NCBI GenBank assembly: GCA_963668445.1
Contig: OY764335.1
Coordinates: 744,001 to 808,000 of the forward strand
Direction of reading: 5' to 3'
DNA from: Poriferisulfidus sp963668445
Lineage (GTDB): Bacteria > Pseudomonadota > Gammaproteobacteria > Poriferisulfidales > Poriferisulfidaceae
DNA: 64,000 nucleotides
Shown here: in pieces, positions 1 through 7,940 of the stretch
Layout: each line of letters begins with the position of its first letter
Numbering within the stretch: position 1 is the first letter of the stretch
Notes under the pieces: generated by a model
What the model saw: only the letters and a program-made list of their open reading frames with translations
The model's database searches: none
Told to the model about the DNA's origin: nothing
Translations under genes and position numbers: made by a program

Positions 1-188
1 TTCTGGCCGACGTGCAAAGCGGCGATTTCGCCCGCGAGTGGATCGTCGAAAACCAAAGCGGCATTCCGCGCCTGAAGCAGTTGCGCGAAGCCAGCCAGAA
101 CCAGCCGGTCGAACGGGTCGGCGCGGAGCTCCGTGCGATGATGCCTTGGATTGGCGAGCAGCGGCTCGTGGACCGCAGCCGCAACTGA
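1..188 (+). CDS. ilvC: Ketol-acid reductoisomerase, C-terminal end (partial)
   Basis: Only the last 62 codons are in the window, read from position 3 to the TGA at 186-188. The peptide carries the C-terminal signature of class I (short) ketol-acid reductoisomerases: GDFAREWIVEN, then a VGAELRAMMPW segment, ending in VDRSRN. The enzyme makes 2,3-dihydroxy-isovalerate and its isoleucine-pathway homologue from acetohydroxy acids, using NADPH and Mg2+, in the cytoplasm. It lies upstream of pssA, the usual gammaproteobacterial order ilvC-pssA. The catalytic domain is outside the window, so only identity, not integrity, can be judged. Confidence 0.93.
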   Translation, partial: LADVQSGDFAREWIVENQSGIPRLKQLREASQNQPVERVGAELRAMMPWIGEQRLVDRSRN

Positions 189-201
189 CGGGTTCGGGTG
201 C

Positions 202-207
202 TATAAT
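202..207 (+). promoter_or_regulatory. Candidate -10 box downstream of ilvC
   Basis: A perfect TATAAT lies 14 nt after the ilvC stop and about 63 nt before the small ORF at 270. No good -35 hexamer is seen at the right distance. It could start a transcript covering the small ORF and pssA. This is a single hexamer match, so support is moderate. Confidence 0.35.
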
Positions 208-269
208 CGTATTCGTGCATCAGGATTGCATCCGGCATTCTTGGAATTTAGCCATCGGGAGGTTTTTCG

Positions 270-377
270 ATGAAAACGCTCAAGATGTATATCGGCAATA
301 TTTTGACTGGCGTGGTTTTTTGGGCCATTTACAGCGGGTTGTCATGGGTCATCATGAGTCACGGCCCTGCCGGTTGA
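270..377 (+). CDS. Putative 35-residue single-pass membrane peptide
   Basis: An ATG at 270 follows the Shine-Dalgarno-like GGGAGG at 258-263, and the frame runs 35 codons to a TGA at 375-377. The peptide starts with MKTLKMYIGN, a short basic stretch, followed by one hydrophobic segment of about 20 residues (roughly 8-30) and a short SHGPAG tail, as expected for a small inner-membrane protein. It sits between ilvC and pssA behind a TATAAT box. I do not recognise a family. Good ribosome binding site, a clear membrane segment and location favour a real gene; the short length is the main doubt. A role beside PssA, itself a membrane enzyme, is only inference. Confidence 0.5.
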   Translation: MKTLKMYIGNILTGVVFWAIYSGLSWVIMSHGPAG

Positions 378-385
378 ATCCGGGC

Positions 386-411
386 GCCGCAGCGGGACGG
401 CCTGCTGCGGC
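386..411 (+). repeat. Stem-loop between small ORF and pssA
   Basis: GCCGCAGC at 386-393 pairs perfectly with GCTGCGGC at 404-411 around a 10-nt loop, 25 nt before the pssA start. No T tract follows, so it is not a classical terminator. It could be a leader hairpin affecting pssA translation or mRNA processing. Confidence 0.4.
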
Positions 412-435
412 TCCTGACCACTGAAGTCGGTTCGT

Positions 436-1179
436 GTGAAAAGTTATCGGCGCAGCATTTATTTGCTGCCGAGTTTGCTGACGACGGCATCCATGTTCGC
501 GGGCTTTTCCGCGATAACGCTGGCTGCCCAGCAACGTTTCGAGACGGCCGCGCTGGCCGTGTTTCTGGCTATGGTCTTCGATACGCTGGACGGCAGCGTT
601 GCCCGTATGACGCATACGGCCAGCGAGTTCGGTCGGCATTACGACAGTCTGAGCGACATGCTCGCCTTCGGCGTTGCGCCGGCGTTGGTGTTGTACGAAT
701 GGTCCCTCCAGTTCATGCAGCCGGTCGGAGGGGATTGGGCGAAAATCGGCTGGCTCGGCGCTTTCTTCTATATGGCGGCGGTCGGTTTGCGTCTGGCCCG
801 TTTCAACACGCATGCGCATAGCCAGGATCGAGCTTTCTTCCGCGGCTTGCCGAGTCCCGCTGCCGCTGTCGCCCTGATGGCGGGCATGTGGGTGGCGGTG
901 GGGGCCGGGTATACCGGCGAGGAGCTCAAGAATTGGGTCTTGGCGGCGACGCTGGCCATGTCGGTGCTTCTGGTGAGCCGTTTTAGCTACTACAGCCTCA
1001 AGGAGGCCAGCCCTAAATTGCGTGTCCGCCTGCTGTCTTGGCTGGCGATTCTGGGTAGTTTGATGCTGTTTGCGATTGATCCGCCGAAAGTGCTGCTGCT
1101 GGCTTCCATCGGCTACGTGCTGTCCGGCCCGGCGCTCTATCTGTGGCGGATGCGCCGCCGTGCGGCGCGTGCGAATTGA
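436..1179 (+). CDS. pssA: CDP-diacylglycerol--serine O-phosphatidyltransferase
   Basis: The 247-residue protein joins serine to CDP-diacylglycerol to give phosphatidylserine, the precursor of phosphatidylethanolamine, in the inner membrane. The CDP-alcohol phosphatidyltransferase motif is visible at about residues 49-75: D-T-L-D-G-S-V-A-R, then G-R-H-Y-D-S-L-S-D with the conserved aspartates. Several hydrophobic helices follow. The N-terminus RRSIYLLPSLLTTASMFAGF is typical of the membrane-embedded PssA type shared by many proteobacteria and Bacillus, not the E. coli peripheral type. The start is GTG at 436, since no ATG fits the motif spacing. It lies directly downstream of ilvC and the small ORF; leuA, the usual next gene, is absent and rraA faces it. 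Confidence 0.93.
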   Translation: MKSYRRSIYLLPSLLTTASMFAGFSAITLAAQQRFETAALAVFLAMVFDTLDGSVARMTHTASEFGRHYDSLSDMLAFGVAPALVLYEWSLQFMQPVGGDWAKIGWLGAFFYMAAVGLRLARFNTHAHSQDRAFFRGLPSPAAAVALMAGMWVAVGAGYTGEELKNWVLAATLAMSVLLVSRFSYYSLKEASPKLRVRLLSWLAILGSLMLFAIDPPKVLLLASIGYVLSGPALYLWRMRRRAARAN

Positions 1180-1201
1180 CGCGCGGATGGCTCATGCCGT
1201 T

Positions 1202-1681
1202 TCAGGCTAGAGACTGAGCGGCTACCAGAATCCCATCCGGGTCGGCGCACACCCAGTGTCCCGGCACGAAATCGAGGCCCGCGAAGCGGACCGGCATGTC
1301 CCGGTCGCCGAGCCCGCGCTTGATGCTTTTGCGCGGGTGCGTCGCGAGTGCCTTGACGCCGATGGGGAGGGTGGCGATGACGGCGGAATCGCGAATGCAG
1401 CCATTGACGATGATGCCGACCCATTGATGCTCGTGGGCCATGGCGGCCAGCATGTCGCCCAGCAGGGCGCATTGCATGGAGGCGGCGCCGTCCACCACGA
1501 GAACGCGGCCGCGGCCTTCTTCTTCCAGCGCTTCGCGAACCTTGGAGTTGTCGTCGGTGCAGCGCACGGTGGCGATCAGGCCGGCAAAGGCAGGGCTGCC
1601 GCCGTAGTCGCGAAAGCCGGGTTTGGCGATTTGCGCGTGGTCCGGATGCTGATCGGACAGGTCGGCGGTGGCGAGAGGCAT
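1202..1681 (-). CDS. rraA: RraA-family protein (RNase E regulator / HMG aldolase fold)
   Basis: The 159-residue length and the N-terminal ATADLSDQHP segment match RraA. Central features are GDMLAAMAHEHQW and IVNGCIRDSAVI, the family's phosphate/metal-site loop with the conserved R-D. The tail PRKSIKRGLGDRDMPV and WVCADPDGILVA is the signature of the gammaproteobacterial RraA group. E. coli RraA binds RNase E and inhibits its activity; other members are 4-hydroxy-4-methyl-2-oxoglutarate aldolases, and sequence alone does not separate the two. The gene starts 4 nt after the stop of the phosphatase-like gene upstream, so the two are probably one transcript. Confidence 0.88.
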   Translation of the reverse strand: MPLATADLSDQHPDHAQIAKPGFRDYGGSPAFAGLIATVRCTDDNSKVREALEEEGRGRVLVVDGAASMQCALLGDMLAAMAHEHQWVGIIVNGCIRDSAVIATLPIGVKALATHPRKSIKRGLGDRDMPVRFAGLDFVPGHWVCADPDGILVAAQSLA

Positions 1682-1685
1682 GGTC

Positions 1686-2243
1686 CTATGAGGCAGCGGA
1701 AAGGCGCATTATAGGGGGGGCGGACGGCACCTGTTGCCCGATGGCGGCCAGATGCTGCCGAAATGCGGCGGGGTCGAGCGCCTTGAGCGGCAATTCCAGC
1801 AGGGCATGCGCCCGTTGCTCCAGACGGTTGCATGCGGTTCTGAAAAAATCCAAAACGGTTTCGTCATTTCCAACGAAGGCGGCCGGAGCCGGCACGCCCC
1901 AATGCATGTGCACGGCCGGGCTGGAGTGCCGCGGGCAGGCCTCGTCCGCCGCCGCATCGCATACGGTCAGGACGGCATCGAACGGGCGGGCGGCGAACTC
2001 ATCCCGGGATTTTCTTCTGGCTTGGGACGCGTCGATGCTTCGTTCGGACAGGACTGGCATAGCCGTAGGATAGACGTATCCGGCCGGTCGGCTTCCGGCG
2101 CTATGCGCGGATACGTGGTTTTCGCCATGATGGGCGGGCAGGGCTTCGGCCATGATGCTGCGGCAGAAATTGCCGGTGCGCACGAACAGGACTGAGCAAG
2201 GTGCGCGCGGCATGGGCGGGCGGTCGTCCAAGTTTTCAGCCAT
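1686..2243 (-). CDS. Low-molecular-weight phosphatase/arsenate-reductase-like protein lacking catalytic residues
   Basis: The fold is recognisable from SVLFVRTGNFCRS (residues 17-29), SAGSRPAGYV (48-57), TVCDAAADEACP (93-104) and HWGVPAPAAF (114-123), which align with low-molecular-weight protein tyrosine phosphatases and thioredoxin-type ArsC. In the P-loop C-x5-R the nucleophilic Cys is replaced by Arg22 (CGC, one base from TGC); Arg28 is kept. The general-acid Asp in the usual HWG-x-PDP loop is Ala119. Both residues needed for catalysis are therefore missing, while the rest of the frame is intact for 185 residues. This points to a binding-only paralogue, or to recent inactivation. It is probably co-transcribed with rraA, 4 nt downstream. 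Confidence 0.8.
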   Translation of the reverse strand: MAENLDDRPPMPRAPCSVLFVRTGNFCRSIMAEALPAHHGENHVSAHSAGSRPAGYVYPTAMPVLSERSIDASQARRKSRDEFAARPFDAVLTVCDAAADEACPRHSSPAVHMHWGVPAPAAFVGNDETVLDFFRTACNRLEQRAHALLELPLKALDPAAFRQHLAAIGQQVPSAPPIMRLSAAS

Positions 2244-2273
2244 GGTGCAGATTGCGGCGGCGGCAGTGCCGGA

Positions 2274-2281
2274 ATTTTATA
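2274..2281 (-). promoter_or_regulatory. Candidate -10 region for the phosphatase-like/rraA pair
   Basis: On the minus strand the sequence reads TATAAAAT, about 31 nt before the ATG at 2243, within a GC-rich spacer downstream of the DUF2723 gene. No convincing -35 element was found. Confidence 0.35.
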
Positions 2282-2311
2282 GCACTTGGCTGCGGCATGC
2301 TTGAACGCGGT

Positions 2312-4399
2312 TCACGGCAGTAGCGCTGGCGCTTTCAGGATGCTTGGCGGGCGGTCCTTGGGCTGTGCGGCAGCGCGGTGCAGTTGGTTGATGCTGGCGA
2401 TGGCAGGATTGTCGGGATGGGGGTGCACGGATCGGGCTTGCCGATAAGAACGCATGGCGGCATCCGGTTGCCCTTGCAATTCGGCCAGTTTGCCTTTGAG
2501 GGAATACAGCTTGGCCAACCCCCGCTTGGTTGTGGCTTCATGCTGGAGCGTTCCGGCCTTGCGCAGCCAGTGCTGCACCGTTCCCCAAGCATCGGGCTCG
2601 CCGCCGTCCAGCAGCACCTCCGCCATGCTGATCAGGCAAATGTAGCTTCGCTCGACCTGATCGAACAGATGCTGCATGGGCTCCAGTATTTCAGGGTTGT
2701 AGGTGAGTCTGACGTAGCCTAGGTAATGGCAGTATTGATCCAGCAAGCGGCTGCGTGCGATTTGCTGCCAGCGGTCGCGGTATTGAGCACCTATGAGATG
2801 GAGAAAATACGCTTCGTGGCTCGCGTTGCGCACCACGACCAAGCCGCTGTCTTCCGAATCGTTGCGGTCGAGCAGGCGTACTAGGAATCCTGAGGAGCGG
2901 CCCTTATGCTTGCTTGGGAATCTTTCCCGGTCCACGAGCAAGGGGAAGAAGACCGGCCGGCCGGTGGCATCGATGTATTCCGACAGCGCAGCCTGCATGC
3001 TGCTCGGCTCCAGAAATGGGCTGTACAGGCGATTGCTGTAGACCAGCCCCAAAAGGTTCAGCAGCCGCACATCCGGGCGGCGCCCCTCCACGAAATGGAA
3101 GTAGCCGAGCGTCCCCGTGTCGATGTCGTCTCCGACGATCAGCGATGCATCCGTTTCAATGCGCCCCATCAGCATGGAGGCATGCAGTTCCGCGAAGGTG
3201 TCGTCGGACCGGTTGTTCGCCGGCCAGCCGGCGTGCACGGAACTTCCGACCATGAGCAGGCCTGCCAGACCGGTCGCGCCGAATTCCAGCCACGGCACAG
3301 GCTTGCGCTTCGCGGCGTACCGGGAGAGGGCGGAGGCCAAAGCATCGAAGCCGACCGCAAGCCACAGGGCGAGCAGGCCGTAGCAGATGAGCGGATAGGG
3401 GCGGAAGACGGCAATTTTGACCAGTTCGAAGTCGAACTGAAGCAACAGGACGAGCGCTAGGCTATGGCCCAGAAAGACAAGAATGCCCGCATAAGCGGCG
3501 GCGATTTGCCGGCGGCGATGCAGTATGACCAGTCCGAGCAGAGCCAGCAGGAAACCGGGCAGCGTCAACTGCAAGGCCAGCTCTTGACCGAACCATTGCA
3601 GAAAGTCGAGGCGGTCGGCCCAGCCCGCGCTGAGACTGGCATCGATGCCGATGTAGGCTTGCCGGCTGACGAAGTAATAGAGGTCCGCCCAGCTTTCGAG
3701 TGGGCCCAGAAAACTGATGGGCGGATTCTGCTGCGAGCGCCAGACCATCCAGGCATAAGGCAGCAGGGCGCATGGCAGAGCGGTGCCGAGCAGGAGCGGA
3801 AGCTTGCGGAGCAAGGCACGTCGAACTGGCAAGGCCGCCAGCATGAGTCCCGGCGTCGCGAGTGCCACCAGCGGCCAGTGATTGGCCAAGCTCAGTCCGT
3901 ACGCCGCTGCCGCCAAGATCCACGGCCAAGTCCGGTCGGCATTCCTCCGGCCATGTAGCAGCAACGCGTACGCGGCAAAGAACAGCAAGGCATTCAGCGT
4001 GTAGACTTCCGCGATGATCGCCTGCGACCAGAAATGCTCTGAGGCGCCGAACAGCCAAGCCGCGATGAGCGCGGGCAGGATGGAGGCCCCTAGCAGCCGT
4101 GCCGCCCAGTAGACGAAGCCGCAGGCGAGGGCGCCGAGCACGGCGCTGGACAGATGCCCGAGAAAGGCAGGCGAGCCGAACGGCAACTGCATGAAGGCGT
4201 GGCAGATCCAGACGTACAGCGGATAGCCGGGCGGATGGGCGATGCCGAGATGCGCTCCAGCCATCAGGAATAGGCCGTCGTCTTCCAGAACTACCGTACG
4301 CGGCAGTGTGAGGACGTACAAGACAAGCGGGCCGCTGGCGGCAGCAGCCCAAGCGATGATTTCGGCAAGGCGCGGAGAAGGCGGGCGTGGCATGGGCAT
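2312..4399 (-). CDS. DUF2723 multi-spanning membrane protein (GT-C glycosyltransferase-like)
   Basis: The 695-residue protein begins with roughly ten hydrophobic helices (about residues 15-405), followed by a soluble C-terminal part of about 290 residues. The first loop contains VLEDDGLFLMAGAHLGIAHPPGYPLY; the acidic pair and the AHPPGYP loop are the hallmark of DUF2723, a GT-C-type family related to protein O-mannosyltransferases. The likely role is transfer of a sugar from a lipid-linked donor on the periplasmic side; donor and acceptor are unknown. The C-terminal part has a repeat-like helical segment (AKLYSLKGKLAELQGQPDAA) resembling a TPR. The start could be either the ATG at 4399 or the one two codons later. 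It stands alone between tRNA-Ser and the phosphatase-like gene. Confidence 0.8.
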   Translation of the reverse strand: MPMPRPPSPRLAEIIAWAAAASGPLVLYVLTLPRTVVLEDDGLFLMAGAHLGIAHPPGYPLYVWICHAFMQLPFGSPAFLGHLSSAVLGALACGFVYWAARLLGASILPALIAAWLFGASEHFWSQAIIAEVYTLNALLFFAAYALLLHGRRNADRTWPWILAAAAYGLSLANHWPLVALATPGLMLAALPVRRALLRKLPLLLGTALPCALLPYAWMVWRSQQNPPISFLGPLESWADLYYFVSRQAYIGIDASLSAGWADRLDFLQWFGQELALQLTLPGFLLALLGLVILHRRRQIAAAYAGILVFLGHSLALVLLLQFDFELVKIAVFRPYPLICYGLLALWLAVGFDALASALSRYAAKRKPVPWLEFGATGLAGLLMVGSSVHAGWPANNRSDDTFAELHASMLMGRIETDASLIVGDDIDTGTLGYFHFVEGRRPDVRLLNLLGLVYSNRLYSPFLEPSSMQAALSEYIDATGRPVFFPLLVDRERFPSKHKGRSSGFLVRLLDRNDSEDSGLVVVRNASHEAYFLHLIGAQYRDRWQQIARSRLLDQYCHYLGYVRLTYNPEILEPMQHLFDQVERSYICLISMAEVLLDGGEPDAWGTVQHWLRKAGTLQHEATTKRGLAKLYSLKGKLAELQGQPDAAMRSYRQARSVHPHPDNPAIASINQLHRAAAQPKDRPPSILKAPALLP

Positions 4400-4539
4400 T
4401 ATGGACGCATGGACTGCGAGCCTTGATCAATTCGGGAGGCGGGGCGACGACCGAGTCAGACGAAAGATTATGCGTGCGCCGAACCGGAAGAGGAAGCGGC
4501 TTCCTGCTACCGGCCGCATTTTAAAGAGCAGCGCGTACG

Positions 4540-4630
<91 letters not shown>

Positions 4631-4648
4631 AGTTGTGGCGAACAACCG

Positions 4649-4981
4649 CTAGGCCTTCTGGATGTCTCCAGTTCCAGCCATCGGGGACAAGTAGGTGATA
4701 TTGCCCTCGGCCTTGCGGATTTCGCTGGTTCCCGCCTTTTCCACTTCATCGATGCGCATCACGGCATGCATCGGCACGTAGGTTCGGGGCACCGACTCGA
4801 ATTCGGCCTTGAGGCGCTCCTCGCTCGGGTCGACGACGACCTGCGCCCGTTCGCCGAAAATGATGCCTTCGATGACGATGAATCCGTACAGGTCGGACGA
4901 ATAGACATGCTCGGCATAGATCTCGTAAATCTCTCCGTTGGAGAGGAACATGATCTTGTAGATGGGTTCTACGTCAGGCAT
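4649..4981 (-). CDS. DUF1820 family protein
   Basis: The 110-residue protein has the family's recognisable core: YKIMFLSNGEIYEIYAEHV, DLYGFIVIEGIIFGE and VVDPSEERLKAEFESVPRTY followed by VPMHAVMRIDEVEK. It is small, soluble and without signal peptide. The function is unknown; the family is widespread in Gammaproteobacteria and often sits beside housekeeping genes. Here it lies downstream of icd on the same strand (48 nt apart) and just upstream of tRNA-Ser(GGA), so aceA-icd-DUF1820-tRNA may be one transcript. The C-terminal tail (about residues 90-110) is less conserved. Confidence 0.87.
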   Translation of the reverse strand: MPDVEPIYKIMFLSNGEIYEIYAEHVYSSDLYGFIVIEGIIFGERAQVVVDPSEERLKAEFESVPRTYVPMHAVMRIDEVEKAGTSEIRKAEGNITYLSPMAGTGDIQKA

Positions 4982-5029
4982 GTCGGGACACCGTTGCCGC
5001 CGGCCGTGGCATTATAGCAGGGCTGGCGT

Positions 5030-6370
5030 TCAGTCCATGTGGCGGACGACGGCTTCGGCGAAGCCGGAGGTGGTCACCAGCGTGGCGCCGGGGATCAGCT
5101 GTTGCATGTGTTCTTCGACTTGCCGGCGGCTGTCGGCGCCGCTCGGGCCGGCGGTGAGCCCGGCGCGGACGCGGGCCAGATCGTAGGTCAGGAATTTGTT
5201 GGAAATGGCCCCGGAGATGCCCTTCAGGATCAGGTCCGCGGCTTCCGTCCAGCCCAGGTAGCGTACCATCATTTCGGCGGACAGGAGCATGGAGCCGGGG
5301 TTGACGCGGTTCTTGCCGGCGTATTTGGGGGCCGAGCCGTGAGTCGCTTCGAACACGGCCACGGCATCCGCCATGTTGGCGCCGGGCGCGATGCCGATGC
5401 CGCCGACCTGGGCGGCGAGCGCATCCGAGATGTAGTCGCCGTTGAGGTTCAGCGTGGCGATGACGTCGTAGTCGCCGGGTTTGAGCAGGATCTGCTGCAG
5501 GAAATTGTCGGCGATGACGTCCTTGATGACGATGGGGTCGCCGCCGTCGGGCGTCGGGATCTGATGCCACGGCCCGTCGCCGATCATTTCCGCACCGAAT
5601 TCCTGCGCGGCCAGTTCGTAGCCCCAGCGGCAGAAGGCGCCTTCCGTGTATTTCATGATGTTGCCCTTGTGCACCAGCGTGACGGAGCGGCGCTGGTTGT
5701 CGAGGGCATACTGGATCGCTTTGCGGATCAGGCGGCTGGAGCCTTCCCGGGAGACTGGCTTGATGCCGATGCCGGACGTGTCCGGGAACCGGATGTTGCG
5801 CACGTCCATCTCCTTTTGCAGGTATTGGATGAGCTTTTGGACTTCGGGAGAGCCGCTCGGCCATTCGATGCCGGCGTAGATGTCTTCGGTGTTTTCGCGG
5901 AAGACTACCATGTCGGTGGTGGCGGAGGATTTCAGCGGTGTCGGCGTGCCGGGAAAATAGCGGATGGGCCGGACGCAGGCGTACAGGTCCATTTGCTGAC
6001 GGATGGCGACGTTCAGGGAGCGCGCGCCTTCGCCGACCGGCGTGGTCAAGGGGCCCTTGATCGAAACGACATAGTCCTGCATGGCCTGCAGGGTTTCCTC
6101 CGGCAGCCAGGAGTCCTCGTGGTACAGCTTGCTGGCCTTTTCGCCGGCGTACACTTCCATCCAGAGGATCTTCCGGCGGCCCTCGTAGGCCATGCGCACG
6201 GCCTGATTGACCACCTGCCGCATGACTGGGGTGACATCGATGCCGATGCCGTCTCCTTCGATGAACGGGATGATCGGGCGGTCGGGCACCGCCAGCGTAC
6301 GGCCGTTGCTGACCCGGATGGGCTCGCCGCCCGTCGGCACGAGGATGTGCTCGTATTGCTCGTTCGGCAT
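5030..6370 (-). CDS. icd: Isocitrate dehydrogenase [NADP+]
   Basis: The 446-residue enzyme converts isocitrate to 2-oxoglutarate and CO2 with NADP+ in the TCA cycle. The substrate loop GARSLNVAIRQQMDLY contains Ser118, the equivalent of the E. coli Ser113 phosphorylated by AceK. NADP preference is shown by THGSAPKYAGKNRVNPGS (the K-Y pair and V that contact the 2'-phosphate) and by YDLAR, equivalent to E. coli Tyr391/Arg395. The metal-binding region is present. It lies 27 nt downstream of aceA on the same strand, so the two enzymes competing for isocitrate are probably made from one mRNA. No AceK gene is in the window. Confidence 0.96.
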   Translation of the reverse strand: MPNEQYEHILVPTGGEPIRVSNGRTLAVPDRPIIPFIEGDGIGIDVTPVMRQVVNQAVRMAYEGRRKILWMEVYAGEKASKLYHEDSWLPEETLQAMQDYVVSIKGPLTTPVGEGARSLNVAIRQQMDLYACVRPIRYFPGTPTPLKSSATTDMVVFRENTEDIYAGIEWPSGSPEVQKLIQYLQKEMDVRNIRFPDTSGIGIKPVSREGSSRLIRKAIQYALDNQRRSVTLVHKGNIMKYTEGAFCRWGYELAAQEFGAEMIGDGPWHQIPTPDGGDPIVIKDVIADNFLQQILLKPGDYDVIATLNLNGDYISDALAAQVGGIGIAPGANMADAVAVFEATHGSAPKYAGKNRVNPGSMLLSAEMMVRYLGWTEAADLILKGISGAISNKFLTYDLARVRAGLTAGPSGADSRRQVEEHMQQLIPGATLVTTSGFAEAVVRHMD

Positions 6371-6397
6371 GCTATCCTCGCGGCCGGGGCGGGCCGC

Positions 6398-7702
6398 TCA
6401 GAACTGCTCTTCTTCGGTCGAGCCGGTCAGCGCCGTGACGGACGAGGTGCCGCCTTGGATGACGGTGGTGACGTCGTCGAAGTAGCCGGCGCCGACTTCC
6501 TGCTGGTGGCTGACGAACGAATAGCCGCGGTCGGCGGCGGCGAATTCCGGTTCCTGCACTTTCGCCACGTAGTGCTTCATGCCTTCGTCGCCCGCGTAGT
6601 CGTAGGCCAGATCGAACATGTTGAACCACATGCTATGGATGCCGGCCAGCGTGATGAACTGGTACTTGTAGCCCATGGCGGACAGTTCCTTCTGGAATTT
6701 GGCGATGGTCGCGTCGTCCAGATTCTTCTTCCAGTTGAACGAGGGCGAACAGTTGTAGGCCAGCAGCTGGTCGGGGTATTCCTTGCGCAGGGCCTCCGCG
6801 AAGGCACGGGCGAAGTCGAGGTCCGGCGTGCCGGTTTCGCACCACACCAGGTCCGCATAGGGCGCGTAGGCGAGTCCGCGCGAGATGGCCTGCTCCAGGC
6901 CGTTGCGCACCCGATAGAAGCCTTCGGCCGTCCGTTCGCCGGTCAAAAAAGGCTTGTCGTTCTCGTCGAAGTCGGAGGTCAGGAGGTTGGCCGCTTCGGC
7001 ATCGGTGCGGGCCAGCAGCACGGTCGGGACGCCCATGATGTCGGCGGCCAGCCGTGCGGCCTGCAGCTTCTGCGTGGCTTCCTGAGTCGGCACCAGCACC
7101 TTGCCTCCCATGTGCCCGCATTTTTTGACGGCGGCCAGCTGATCCTCGAAGTGCACGCCAGCGGCGCCGTTGTGGATCATGTTCTTCATCAGTTCGAAGG
7201 CGTTCAGCACGCCGCCGAAGCCAGCTTCGGCATCCGCCACGATCGGGGCGAAATAGTCGACGAAGCCGTCGTCGCCAAGGTTGAGGCCACGCCCCCACTG
7301 GATCTCGTCGGCCCGCTTGAAAGCGTTGTTGATGCGGCGCACCACTGCCGGGACGGAGTCGTAGGCGTACAGCGACTGGTCCGGGTACATGGTTTCCGAG
7401 GTGTTGGCATCCGCCGCCACCTGCCAGCCGGAGAGGTAGATGGCCTCGATGCCGGCCTTGACCTGCTGCACGGCCTGGCCGCCAGTGAGGGCCCCGAGGC
7501 AGTTGACGTAGCCTTTGCGGGCGTCGCCGTTGACGAGGCGCCAGAGTTTTTCCGCGCCTTCGGTAGCGACGGTGTTGGCCGGTACGCGGGAGCCGCGCAG
7601 TCGCACGACGTCGGCGGCCGTATAGTCGCGGCGCACATTGCGCCAGCGGGCGTTGCTGTCCCAGTCCTGTTGCAGGGCTTCAATCTGTTGCTTTCGGTCC
7701 AC
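6398..7702 (-). CDS. aceA: Isocitrate lyase
   Basis: The enzyme cleaves isocitrate into glyoxylate and succinate, the first step of the glyoxylate bypass needed for growth on acetate or fatty acids. I place the start at the GTG at 7702, preceded by AGAGG at 8-nt spacing; this gives 434 residues, exactly the E. coli length, and puts the catalytic KKCGH motif with Cys at residue 195. An in-frame ATG 18 codons earlier has no ribosome binding site. The Mg2+/substrate region (VHFEDQLAAVKKCGHMGGK) and WCETGTPDL are intact. It heads an operon with icd. The leader contains a TAAAAT (complement of 7781-7786) that could be a -10 box. Confidence 0.95.
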   Translation of the reverse strand: MDRKQQIEALQQDWDSNARWRNVRRDYTAADVVRLRGSRVPANTVATEGAEKLWRLVNGDARKGYVNCLGALTGGQAVQQVKAGIEAIYLSGWQVAADANTSETMYPDQSLYAYDSVPAVVRRINNAFKRADEIQWGRGLNLGDDGFVDYFAPIVADAEAGFGGVLNAFELMKNMIHNGAAGVHFEDQLAAVKKCGHMGGKVLVPTQEATQKLQAARLAADIMGVPTVLLARTDAEAANLLTSDFDENDKPFLTGERTAEGFYRVRNGLEQAISRGLAYAPYADLVWCETGTPDLDFARAFAEALRKEYPDQLLAYNCSPSFNWKKNLDDATIAKFQKELSAMGYKYQFITLAGIHSMWFNMFDLAYDYAGDEGMKHYVAKVQEPEFAAADRGYSFVSHQQEVGAGYFDDVTTVIQGGTSSVTALTGSTEEEQF

Positions 7703-7940
7703 GTGCGGATCCTCTTTGTGGTTCGGAAATATGCGGCATCTGCGGCCTGCGCCCACGCGATGCCCGCAGATAGGCGGGTAATTTTAACAGAAATGTGAAA
7801 TTGGAGCCGCCGCGGTGCGGGCGTGCCACGGCTTCGGAACGCATGGAGCGGCTCCATGCCGGCAGCGGCGGTTCGGCTCCGCGCCCGTCCGCTGGATAGG
7901 TTCCGGTATATTAATCGATGGTTTGGACGGAGATGGGACG

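Noticed and set aside
4491..4505. AGGAAGCGGCTTCCT palindrome after tRNA-Ser(GGA) as a terminator
   Set aside because: A 6-bp stem with a 3-nt loop and no T tract on either strand; too weak to call.
5039..7798. A 919-codon plus-strand open frame opposite icd and aceA
   Set aside because: It is antisense to two clearly conserved enzymes. Its open length comes from high GC at the third codon positions of the minus-strand genes; it has no ribosome binding site and no recognisable domain.
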